From Prosapia bicincta (taxonomy: Eukaryota > Arthropoda > Insecta > Hemiptera > Cercopidae), in the NCBI GenBank assembly GCA_036971475.1, contig JBAIZL010000002.1, forward strand, positions 14,262,868 through 14,326,867: a stretch of 64,000 nucleotides of DNA. Reading direction: 5' to 3'. The position numbers and the translations under genes were made by a program. A model generated the notes under the pieces. That model had not been told where the DNA came from. It did no database searches and saw nothing but the letters and a program-made list of their open reading frames with translations. This document shows positions 1-10,508 of the stretch, piece after piece; positions within the stretch are counted from its first letter, which is position 1, and the number at the start of each line of letters is the position of its first letter.

Positions 1-1640
1 ATCTATGTCGTTACTAAGGACTATCCATGTCGTTGCTAAGGACTATCTATGTCGTTACTAAGGTCTATCTATGTCGTTGCTAAGGACTATCTATGTCGTT
101 ACTAAACACTATCTATGTCGTTGCTAAGGACTATCTATGTCGTTGCTAAGGACTATCTATGTCGTTACTAAGGACTATCTATGTCGTTGCTAAGGACTAT
201 CTATGTCGTTACTAAGGACTATCTATGTCGTTTCTAAGGACTATCTATGCCGTTACTAAGGACTATCTATGTCGTTGCTAAGGACTATCGATGACGTTAC
301 TAAGGACTTTCTCTGTCGTTACTAAAGACTATCTATGTCGTTGCTAAGGAATATCTATGTCGTTACTAAGGACTATCTATGTCGTTGCTAAGGACTGTCT
401 ATGTCGTTTCTAAGGACTATCTATGTCGTTGCTAAGGACTATCTATGTAGTTGTTAAGGACTATCTATGTCGTTGCTAAGGACTATCTATGTCGTTACTA
501 AGGACTATCTATGTCGTTACTAAGGACTATCTATGTCGTTGCTAAGGACTATCTATGTCGTTGCTAAATACTATCTATGTCGTTGCTAAGGACTATCTAT
601 GTCGTTACTCAGGACTATCTATGTCGTTACTAATGACTATCTATGTCGTTGCTAAGGACTATCTATGTCGTTGCTAAGGACTCTCTATGTCGTTACTAAG
701 GACTATCTATGTCGTTGCTAAGGACTATCTATGTCGTTACTAAGGACTATCTATGTCGTTGCTAAGGACTATCTATGTCGTTACTAAAGACTATCTCTGT
801 CGTTGCTAAAGACTATCTATGTCGTTACTAAGGACTATCTATGTCGTTGCTAAGGACTATCTATGTCGTTGCTAAGGACTATCTATGTCGATGCTAAGGA
901 CTATCTATGTCGTTACTAAAGACTATCTATGTCGTTGCTAAGGACTATCTATGTCGTTACTAAGGACTATCTATGTCGTTGCAAAGGACTATTTATGTCG
1001 TTGCTAAGGAATATCTATGTCGTTACTAAAGACTATCTATGTCGTTGCTAAGGACTATCTATGTCGTTGCTAAGGTTTATCTATGTCGTTGCTAAGGACT
1101 ATCTATGTCGTTACTAAGGACTATCTATGTCGTTGCTAAGGACTATCTATGTCGTTACTAAGGACTATCTATGTCGTTACTAAGGACTATCTATGTCGTT
1201 GCTAAGGACTATCTATGTCGTTACTAAAGACTATCTATGTCGTTTCTAAGGACTATCTATGCCGTTACTAAGGACTATCTATGTCGTTGCTAAGGACTAT
1301 CTATGTCGTTACTAAGGACTATCTATGTCGTTGCTAAGGACTATCTATGTCGTTACTAAGGACTATCTATGTCGTTGCTAAGGACTATCTATGTCGTTAC
1401 TAAGGACGATCTATGTCGTTACTAAGGACTATCGATGTCGTTACTAAGGACTATCTATGTCGTTGCTAAGGACTATCTATGTCGTTACTAAGGACTATCT
1501 ATGTCGTTGCTAAGGACTATCTATGTCTTTGCTAAGGACTATCTATGTCGTTGCTAAGGACTATCTATGTCGTTGTTAAGGACTATGTATGTCGTTGCTA
1601 AGGACTATCTATGTCGTTACTAAGGACTATCTATGTCGTT
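1..1640. repeat. Dimer-rich block, copy 1 (partner 5,590-7,450)
   Basis: This stretch carries a series of marker variants that reappears later: TATCGATGACG at 289 and 5,879, TAGTTGTTAAGG near 448 and 6,038 (offset 5,590), then GTTACTCAGG at 604 and 6,414 (offset 5,810), and AAGGACGAT at 1,402 and 7,211 (offset 5,809). The 220-bp jump in offset is an insertion of 10 monomers in the later copy. The final 1-bp change is the 21-bp monomer at 6,933. Similarity ends near 1,647, where this copy reads AACTATCAATGGCG and the partner reads AACTATCTATGTCG. The left end is cut by the window. Confidence 0.8.
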
Positions 1641-1974
1641 ACTAAGAACTATCAATGGCGTTTCTAAGGACTATCTATGTCGTTACTAAGGACTATCTAC
1701 GTCGTTGCTAAGGACTATCTATGTCGTTACTAAGGACTATCTATGTCGTTACTAAGGACTATCTATGTCGTTGCTAAGGACTATCTATGTCGTTACTAAG
1801 GACTATCTATGTCGTTGCTAAGGACTATCTATGTCGTTACTAAGGACTATCTATGTCGTTGCTAAGGACTATCTATGTCGTTACTAAAGACTATCTATGT
1901 CGTTGCTAAGGACTATCTATGTCGTTACTAAAGACTATCTATGTCGTTGCTAAGGACTATCTATGCCGTTACTA

Positions 1975-3000
1975 AGGACTACCGATGACGTTACTAAGGA
2001 CTTTCTCTGTCGTTACTAAAGACTATCTATGTCGTTGCTATGGGCTATCAATGTCGTTACTAAGGACTATCTATGTCGTTATTAAGGACAATCGATATCG
2101 TTACTGAAATTTATCGATGTCGTTACTAAGGACTTTCTCTGGCGTTACTAAGGAATATCTATATCTTTACTAAGGAATATCTTTTTCGATACGAAGTTAT
2201 ATTATTTGGCGTTACTAAGGACTAACTATGTCGTTACTAAGGACTATCTATGTCGTTACTATGGGCTTTCTCTGGCGTTACTAAGGAATATCCATGTCGT
2301 TACTAATAACTATCTATGTCGTTACTAAGGACTATCGATGTCGTTACTAAGGACTTTATCTAGCGTTACTAAGGACTAATTATGTCGTAACCATGGACTA
2401 TCAATGTCGTTACTAAGGACTATCTATGTCGTTACTAAGGCCTATCTATGTCGATACTAAGGACTTTCTCTGGCGTTACTAAGGACTTTCTCTGGCGTTA
2501 CTGAGGAATATCTATGTCGTTTCTAAGAACTATCTATGCCGTTACTAAGGACTATCGATGACGTTACTAAGGATTTTCTCTGGCGTTACTAAGGACGATC
2601 TATGTCGTTACAAAGGACTATCGATGTCGTTACTAAGGACTTTCTCTGTCGTTACTAAAGACTATCTATGTCGTTGCTAAGGACTATCTATGTCGTTTCT
2701 AAGAACTATCTATGCCGTTACTAAGGACTATCTATGTCGTTATTAAGGACAATCGATATCGTTACTGAAGTTTATCGATGTCGTTACTAAGGACTTTCTC
2801 TGGCGTTACTAAGGAATATCTATATCGTTACTAAGGAATATCTTTTTCGATACGAAGGATATTATTTGGCGTTACTAAGGACTAACTATGTCGTTACTAA
2901 GGACTATCTATGTCGTTACTAAGGGCTTTCTCTGGCGTTACTTAGGAATATCCATGTCGTTACTAAGAACTATCTATGCCGTTACTAAGGACTATCTATG
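1975..3000. repeat. Long divergent A-type block, copy 1
   Basis: About 1 kb in which the A/G alternation is almost absent: nearly all monomers are A-type (GTTAC), and many carry several changes, such as ACTTTCTCTGGCG, AATATCTATATC, TTATCTAGCG and CAATCGATATCG. The most divergent monomer pair (TCTTTTTCGATACGAAG then TATTATTTGGCG) occurs twice, at 2,186 and 2,847, 661 bp apart (30 x 22 + 1). Still recognisably the same 22-bp family and phase. The greater divergence suggests older sequence or a subfamily that predates the dimer; that is inference. Confidence 0.85.
2179..2223. repeat. 45-bp monomer pair with 1-bp insertion
   Basis: The most divergent monomer pair reads CGAAGTTATATTATTTGGCG here, one base longer than the CGAAGGATATTATTTGGCG form found at the other sites. 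This shifts the 22-bp phase by one. The same +1 form occurs at 3,896-3,940, 39,404-39,448 and 41,121-41,165, so the insertion happened once and was copied. Confidence 0.85.
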
Positions 3001-3691
3001 TCGTTGCTAAGGACTATCGATGACGTTACTAAGGACTTTCTCTGTCGTTACTAAAGACTATCTATGTCGTTGCTAAGGAATATCTATGTCGTTACTAAGG
3101 ACTATCTATGTCGTTGCTAAGGACTGTCTATGTCGTTACTAAGGACTATCTATGTCGTTGCTAAGGACTATCTATGTAGTTGTTAAGGACTATCTATGTC
3201 GTTGATAAGGACTATCTATGTCGTTGCTAAGGACTATCTATGTCTTTGCTAAGGACTATCTATGTCGTTGCTAAGGACTATCTATGTCGTTGTTAAGGAC
3301 TATGTATGTCGTTGCTAAGGACTATCTATGTCGTTACTAAGGACTATCTATGTCGTTACTAAGAACTATCAATGGCGTTTCTAAGGACTATCTATGTCGT
3401 TACTAAGGACTATCTACGTCGTTGCTAAGGACTATCTATGTCGTTACTAAGGACTATCTATGTCGTTACTAAGGACTATCTATGTCGTTGCTAAGGACTA
3501 TCTATGTCGTTACTAAGGACTATCTATGTCGTTGCTAAGGACTATCTATGTCGTTACTAAGGACTATCTATGTCGTTGCTAAGGACTATCTATGTCGTTA
3601 CTAAAGACTATCTATGTCGTTGCTAAGGACTATCTATGTCGTTACTAAAGACTATCTATGTCGTTGCTAAGGACTATCTATGCCGTTACTA

Positions 3692-4717
3692 AGGACTACC
3701 GATGACGTTACTAAGGACTTTCTCTGTCGTTACTAAAGACTATCTATGTCGTTGCTATGGGCTATCAATGTCGTTACTAAGGACTATCTATGTCGTTATT
3801 AAGGACAATCGATATCGTTACTGAAGTTTATCGATGTCGTTACTAAGGACTTTCTCTGGCGTTACTAAGGAATATCTATATCTTTACTAAGGAATATCTT
3901 TTTCGATACGAAGTTATATTATTTGGCGTTACTAAGGACTAACTATGTCGTTACTAAGGACTATCTATGTCGTTACTATGGGCTTTCTCTGGCGTTACTA
4001 AGGAATATCCATGTCGTTACTAATAACTATCTATGTCGTTACTAAGGACTATCGATGTCGTTACTAAGGACTTTATCTAGCGTTACTAAGGACTAATTAT
4101 GTCGTAACTATGGACTATCAATGTCGTTACTAAGGACTATCTATGTCGTTACTAAGGCCTATCTATGTCGATACTAAGGACTTTCTCTGGCGTTACTAAG
4201 GACTTTCTCTGGCGTTACTGAGGAATATCTATGTCGTTTCTAAGAACTATCTATGCCGTTACTAAGGACTATCGATGACGTTACTAAGGACTTTCTCTGG
4301 CGTTACTAAGGACGATCTATGTCGTTACAAAGGACTATCGATGTCGTTACTAAGGACTTTCTCTGTCGTTACTAAAGACTATCTATGTCGTTGCTAAGGA
4401 CTATCTATGTCGTTTCTAAGAACTATCTATGCCGTTACTAAGGACTATCTATGTCGTTATTAAGGACAATCGATATCGTTACTGAAGTTTATCGATGTCG
4501 TTACTAAGGACTTTCTCTGGCGTTACTAAGGAATATCTATATCGTTACTAAGGAATATCTTTTTCGATACGAAGGATATTATTTGGCGTTACTAAGGACT
4601 AACTATGTCGTTACTAAGGACTATCTATGTCGTTACTAAGGGCTTTCTCTGGCGTTACTAAGGAATATCCATGTCGTTACTAAGAACTATCTATGCCGTT
4701 ACTAAGGACTATCTATG
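3692..4717. repeat. Long divergent A-type block, copy 2
   Basis: Copy of the long divergent block at offset 1,717, with TCGATACGAA at 3,903 and 4,564. It has the same internal order: a 45-bp variant pair first, then a 44-bp variant pair 661 bp downstream. It is nearly identical to the block at 1,975, so the doublet is younger than the divergence inside the block. Confidence 0.85.
3896..3940. repeat. 45-bp monomer pair with 1-bp insertion, copy 2
   Basis: Same +1 variant as at 2,179: CGAAGTTATATTATTTGGCG. It is carried within the second 1,717-bp unit. Confidence 0.85.
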
Positions 4718-5589
4718 TCGTTGCTAAGGACTATCGATGACGTTACTAAGGACTTTCTCTGTCGTTACTAAAGACTATCTATGTCGTTGCTAAGGAATAT
4801 CTATGTCGTTACTAAGGACTATCTATGTCGTTGCTAAGGACTGTCTATGTCGTTACTAAGGACTATCTATGTCGTTGCTAAGGACTATCTATGTAGTTGT
4901 TAAGGACTATCTATGTCGTTGCTAAGGACTATCTATGTCGTTACTAAGGACTATCTATGTCGTTACTAAGGACTATCTATGTCGTTGCTAAGGACTATCT
5001 ATGTCGTTGCTAAGTACTATCTATGTCGTTGCTAAGGACTATCTATGTCGTTGCTAAGGACTATCTATGTCGTTACTAATGACTATCTATGTCGTTGCTA
5101 AGGACTATCTATGTCGTTGCTAAGGACTCTCTATGTCGTTACTAAGGACTATCTATGTCGTTGCTAAGGACTATCTATGTCGTTATTAAGGACTATCTAT
5201 GTCGTTGCTAAGGACTATCTATGTCGTTACTAAAGACTATCTATGTCGTTGCTAAGGACTATCTATGTCGTTACTAAGGACTATCTATGTCGTTGCTAAG
5301 GACTATCTATGTCGTTGCTAAGGACTATCTATGTCGATGCTAAGGACTATCTATGTCGTTACTAAAGACTATCTATGTCGTTGCTAAGGACTATCTATGT
5401 CGATGCTAAGGACTATCTATGTCGTTGCTAGGGACTATCTATGTCTTTACTAAGGACGATCTATGTCGTTACTAAGGACTATCGATGTCGTTACTAAGGA
5501 CTTTCTCTGTCGTTACTAAAGACTATCTATGTCGTTGCTAAGGACTATCTATGTCGTTGCTAAGGTTTATCTATGTCGTTGCTAAGGAC

Positions 5590-7450
5590 TATCTATGTCG
5601 TTACTAAGGACTATCTATGTCGTTGCTAAGGACTATCTATGTCGTTACTAAGGACTATCTATGTCGTTGCTAAGGACTATCTATGTCGTTTCTAAGGTCT
5701 ATCTATGTCGTTGCTAAGGACTATCTATGTCGTTACTAAACATTATCTATGTCGTTGCTAAGGACTATCTATGTCGTTGCTAAGGACTATCTATGTCGTT
5801 ACTAAGGACTATCTATGTCGTTTCTAAGGACTATCTATGCCGTTACTAAGGACTATCTATGTCGTTGCTAAGGACTATCGATGACGTTACTAAGGACTTT
5901 CTCTGTCGTTACTAAAGACTATCTATGTCGTTGCTAAGGAATATCTATGTCGTTACTAAGGACTATCTATGTCGTTGCTAAGGACTGTCTATGTCGTTAC
6001 TAAGGACTATCTATGTCGTTGCTAAGGACTATCTATGTAGTTGTTAAGGACTATCTATGTCGTTGCTAAGGACTATCTATGTCGTTACTAAGGACTATCT
6101 ATGTCGTTACTAAGGACTATCTATGTCGTTACTAAAGACTATCTCTGTCGTTGCTAAAGACTATCTATGTCGTTACTAAGGACTATCTATGTCGTTGCTA
6201 AGGACTATCTATGTCGTTGCTAAGGACTATCTATGTCGATGCTAAGGACTATCTATGTCGTTACTAAAGACTATCTATGTCGTTGCTAAGGACTATCTAT
6301 GTCGTTACTAAGGACTATCTATGTCGTTGCAAAGGACTATTTATGTCGTTGCTAAGGACTATCTATGTCGTTGCTAAGTACTATCTATGTCGTTGCTAAG
6401 GACTATCTATGTCGTTACTCAGGACTATCTATGTCGTTACTAATGACTATCTATTTCGTTGCTAAGGACTATCTATGTCGTTGCTAAGGACTCTCTATGT
6501 CGTTACTAAGGACTATCTATGTCGTTGCTAAGGACTATCTATGTCGTTACTAAGGACTATCTATGTCGTTGCTAAGGACTATCTATGTCGTTACTAAAGA
6601 CTATCTCTGTCGTTGCTAAAGACTATCTATGTCGTTACTAAGGACTATCTATGTCGTTGCTAAGGACTATCTATGTCGTTGCTAAGGACTATCTATGTCG
6701 ATGCTAAGGACTATCTATGTCGTTACTAAAGACTATCTATGTCGTTGCTAAGGACTATCTATGTCGTTACTAAGGACTATCTATGTCGTTGCAAAGGACT
6801 ATTTATGTCGTTGCTAAGGAATATCTATGTCGTTACTAAAGACTATCTATGTCGTTGCTAAGGACTATCTATGTCGTTGCTAAGGTTTATCTATGTCGTT
6901 GCTAAGGACTATCTATGTCGTTACTAAGGACTATCTATGTCGTTGCTAGGACTATCTATGTCGTTACTAAGGACTATCTATGTCGTTACTAAGGACTATC
7001 TATGTCGTTGCTAAGGACTATCTATGTCGTTACTAAAGACTATCTATGTCGTTTCTAAGGACTATCTATGCCGTTACTAAGGACTATCTATGTCGTTGCT
7101 AAGGACTATCTATGTCGTTACTAAGGACTATCTATGTCGTTGCTAAGGACTATCTATGTCGTTACTAAGGACTATCTATGTCGTTGCTAAGGACTATCTA
7201 TGTCGTTACTAAGGACGATCTATGTCGTTACTAAGGACTATCGATGTCGTTACTAAGGACTATCTATGTCGTTGCTAAGGACTATCTATGTCGTTACTAA
7301 GGACTATCTATGTCGTTGCTAAGGACTATCTATGTCTTTGCTAAGGACTATCTATGTCGTTGCTAAGGACTATCTATGTCGTTGTTAAGGACTATGTATA
7401 TCGTTGCTAAGGACTATCTATGTCGTTACTAAGGACTATCTATGTCGTTA
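5590..7450. repeat. Dimer-rich block, copy 2 (partner 1-1,640)
   Basis: Partner of the window start, with offsets of 5,590 rising to 5,810. The 220-bp rise is an insertion at about 6,131-6,350 whose markers (CTAAAGACTATCTCTG, GTCGATGC, TTGCAAAGG) repeat those at about 6,593 onward, an offset of 462 bp (21 monomers), so it is an internal duplication. A 21-bp monomer at 6,933 lowers the offset by one. After about 7,456 this copy continues with GTTGGTAAGG instead of the GGCGTTTC variant of copy 1. Confidence 0.75.
6933..6953. repeat. 21-bp monomer (single-base deletion)
   Basis: The monomer reads GTTGCTAGGACT instead of GTTGCTAAGGACT, losing one A. I noticed no other 21-bp monomer in the window, so this is a private deletion or an assembly error. 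Confidence 0.85.
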
Positions 7451-7540
7451 CTAAGAACTATCTATGTCGTTGGTAAGGACTATCTATGTCGTTGCTAAGT
7501 ACTATCTATGTCGTTGCTAAGGACTATCTATGTCGTTACT

Positions 7541-7980
7541 CAGGACTATCTATGTCGTTACTAATGACTATCTATGTCGTTGCTAAGGACTATCTATGTC
7601 GTTGCTAAGGACTCTCTATGTCGTTACTAAGGACTATCTATGTCGTTGCTAAGGACTATCTATGTCGTTACTAAGGACTATCTATGTCGTTGCTAAGGAC
7701 TATCTATGTCGTTACTAAAGACTATCTATGTCGTTGCTAAGGACTATCTATGTCGTTACTCAGGACTATCTATGTCGTTACTAATGACTACCTATGTCGT
7801 TGCTAAGGACTATCTATGTCGTTGCTAAGGACTCTCTATGTCGTTACTAAGGACTATCTATGTCGTTGCTAAGGACTATCTATGTCGTTACTAAGGACTA
7901 TCTATGTCGTTGCTAAGGACTATCTATGTCGTTACTAAAGACTATCTATGTCGTTACTAAGGACTATCTATGTCGTTGCT
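7541..7980. repeat. 220-bp decamer unit in two tandem copies
   Basis: Ten monomers in fixed order: CTCAGG, CTAATGAC, two G-type (the second leading into GACTCTCTATG), then AC, GC, AC, GC, CTAAAGAC and a closing monomer. The copies start at 7,541 and 7,761. Copy 2 is distinguished by GACTACCTATG after CTAATGAC and by a closing A-type monomer. The pair is repeated at 16,429/16,649 and in other higher-order copies, for example around 21.4, 29.3, 34.3, 44.6 and 49.5 kb. Confidence 0.85.
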
Positions 7981-10508
7981 AAGGACTATCTATGTCGTTG
8001 CTAAGGACTACCTATGTCGATGCTAAGGACTATCTATGTCGTTACTAAAGACTATCTATGTCGTTGCTAAGGATTATCTATGTCGATGCTAAGGACTATC
8101 TATGTCGTTGCTAAGGACTATCTATGTCTTTACTAAGGACGATCTGTGTCGTTACTAAGGACTATCGATGTCGTTACTAAGGACTTTCTCTGTCGTTACT
8201 AAAGACTATCTATGTCGTTGCTAAGGACTATCTATGTCGTTGCTAAGGTTTATCTATGTCGTTGCTAAGGACTATCTATGTCGTTACTAAGGACTATCTA
8301 TGTCGTTGCTAAGGACTATCTATGTCGTTACTAAGGACTATCCATGTCGTTGCTAAGGACTATCTATTTCGTTACTAAGGTCTATCTATGTCGTTGCTAA
8401 GGACTATCTATGTCGTTACTAAACACTATCTATGTCGTTGCTAAGGACTATCTATGTCGTTGCTAAGGACTATCTATGTCGTTACTAAGGACTATCTATG
8501 TCGTTGCTAAGGACTATCTATGTCGTTACTAAGGACTATCTATGTCGTTTCTAAGGACTATCTATGCCGTTACTAAGGACTATCTATGTCGTTGCTAAGG
8601 ACTATCGATGACGTTACTAAGGACTTTCTCTGTCGTTACTAAAGACTATCTATGTCGTTGCTAAGGAATATCTATGTCGTTACTAAGGACTATCTATGTC
8701 GTTGCTAAGGACTGTCTATGTCGTTACTAAGGACTATCTATGTCGTTGCTAAGGACTATCTATGTAGTTGTTAAGGACTATCTATGTCGTTGCTAAGGAC
8801 TATCTATGTCGTTACTAAGGACTATCTATGTCGTTACTAAGGACTATCTATGTCGTTGCTAAGGACTATCTATGTCGTTGCTAAGTACTATCTATGTCGT
8901 TGCTAAGGACTATCTATGTCGTTACTCAGGACTATCTATGTCGTTACTAATGACTATCTATGTCGTTGCTAAGGACTATCTACGTCGTTGCTAAGGACTC
9001 TCTATGTCGTTACTAAGGACTATCTATGTCGTTGCTAAGGACTATCTATGTCGTTACTAAGGACTATCTATGTCGTTGCTAAGGACTATCTATGTCGTTA
9101 CTAAAGACTATCTCTGTCGTTGCTAAAGACTATCTATGTCGTTACTAAGGACTATCTATGTCGTTGCTAAGGACTATCTATGTCGTTGCTAAGGACTATC
9201 TATGTCGATGCTAAGGACTATCTATGTCGTTACTAAAGACTATCTATGTCGTTGCTAAGGACTATCTATGTCGTTACTAAGGACTATCTATGTCGTTGCA
9301 AAGGACTATTTATGTCGTTGCTAAGGAATATCTATGTCGTTACTAAAGACTATCTATGTCGTTGCTAAGGACTATCTATGTCGTTGCTAAGGTTTATCTA
9401 TGTCGTTGCTAAGGACTATCTATGTCGTTACTAAGGACTATCTATGTCGTTGCTAAGGACTATCTATGTCGTTACTAAGGACTATCTATGTCGTTACTAA
9501 GGACTATCTATGTCGTTGCTAAGGACTATCTATGTCGTTGCTAAGGACTATCTATGTCGTTTCTAAGAACTATCTATGCCGTTACTAAGGACTATCTATG
9601 TCGTTATTAAGGACAATCGATATCGTTACTGAAGTTTATCGATGTCGTTACTAAGGACTTTCTCTGGCGTTACTAAGGAATATCTATATCGTTACTAAGG
9701 AATATCTTTTTCGATACGAAGGATATTATTTGGCGTTACTAAGGACTAACTATGTCGTTACTAAGGACTATCTATGTCGTTACTAAGGGCTTTCTCTGGC
9801 GTTACTAAGGAATATCCATGTCGTTACTAAGAACTATCTATGCCGTTACTAAGGACTATCTATGTCGTTGCTAAGGACTATCGATGACGTTACTAAGGAC
9901 TTTCTCTGTCGTTACTAAAGACTATCTATGTCGTTGCTAAGGAATATCTATGTCGTTACTAAGGACTATCTATGTCGTTGCTAAGGACTGTCTATGTCGT
10001 TACTAAGGACTATCTATGTCGTTGCTAAGGACTATCTATGTAGTTGTTAAGGACTATCTATGTCGTTGCTAAGGACTATCTATGTCGTTACTAAGGACTA
10101 TCTATGTCGTTACTAAGGACTATCTATGTCGTTGCTAAGGACTATCTATGTCGTTGCTAAGTACTATCTATGTCGTTGCTAAGGACTATCTATGTCGTTG
10201 CTAAGGACTATCTATGTCGTTACTAATGACTATCTATGTCGTTGCTAAGGACTATCTATGTCGTTGCTAAGGACTCTCTATGTCGTTACTAAGGACTATC
10301 TATGTCGTTGCTAAGGACTATCTATGTCGTTATTAAGGACTATCTATGTCGTTGCTAAGGACTATCTATGTCGTTACTAAAGACTATCTATGTCGTTGCT
10401 AAGGACTATCTATGTCGTTACTAAGGACTATCTATGTCGTTGCTAAGGACTATCTATGTCGTTGCTAAGGACTATCTATGTCGATGCTAAGGACTATCTA
10501 TGTCGTTA
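7935..10508. repeat. 2,574-bp higher-order unit, copy 1
   Basis: Tandem unit of 117 monomers. Paired markers at offset 2,574 are CTAAAG at 7,936/10,510, TATCTATTTC at 8,361/10,935, TATCGATGACG-type sites at 8,606/11,180 and 9,882/12,456, and TCGATACGAA at 9,711/12,285. It contains one short divergent block at 9,561-9,880. Related sequence lies about 21,780 bp downstream (8,361 matches 30,141; 9,711 matches 31,491). Confidence 0.9.
9561..9880. repeat. Short divergent A-type block 1
   Basis: About 320 bp from TTCTAAGAAC through GTTATTAAGG, CAATCGATATCG, ACTGAAGTTTATCG and TTTCTCTGGCG, with TCGATACGAA at 9,711 and GGGCTTTCTCTGGCG, to the TATCGATGACG marker. It is a trimmed version of the long block and serves as a landmark of the higher-order unit. 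Confidence 0.88.

Larger units (their letters stand above)
1488..3203. repeat. 1,717-bp higher-order unit, copy 1
   Basis: First copy of a tandem doublet with offset 1,717 bp (78 x 22 + 1). Matching markers are GTCTTTGC at 1,524/3,241, AACTATCAATGGCG at 1,647/3,364, and TCGATACGAA at 2,186/3,903 and 2,847/4,564. The odd extra base comes from a single-base insertion inside the divergent block. This copy ends in a private variant, GTTGATAAGG near 3,201, which marks the junction. It contains the long divergent block from about 1,975. Confidence 0.85.
3204..4920. repeat. 1,717-bp higher-order unit, copy 2
   Basis: Second copy of the 1,717-bp unit, directly abutting the first. It differs from copy 1 by scattered single bases, for example GGCGTTACTAAGG here at about 4,650 where copy 1 has GGCGTTACTTAGG near 2,935, and GTAACTATGG here where copy 1 has GTAACCATGG near 2,388. 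After about 4,920 it passes into ordinary alternating dimers, whereas copy 1 passes into copy 2. The same unit recurs at 38.6-40.4 kb with offset 35,508 bp. Confidence 0.85.

Noticed and set aside
2080..2110. CAATCGATATCG as an operator or regulatory palindrome
   Set aside because: ATCGAT and GATATC arise from a few substitutions in the monomer and recur only as part of copied divergent blocks, with no gene nearby.
2179..2223. TCGATACGAAG ... TATTATTTGGCG as an inserted mobile element or attachment site
   Set aside because: It keeps the 22-bp phase (44 or 45 bp for the pair), aligns to the monomer at many positions, and shows no target duplication or terminal repeats. It is a highly mutated monomer pair.
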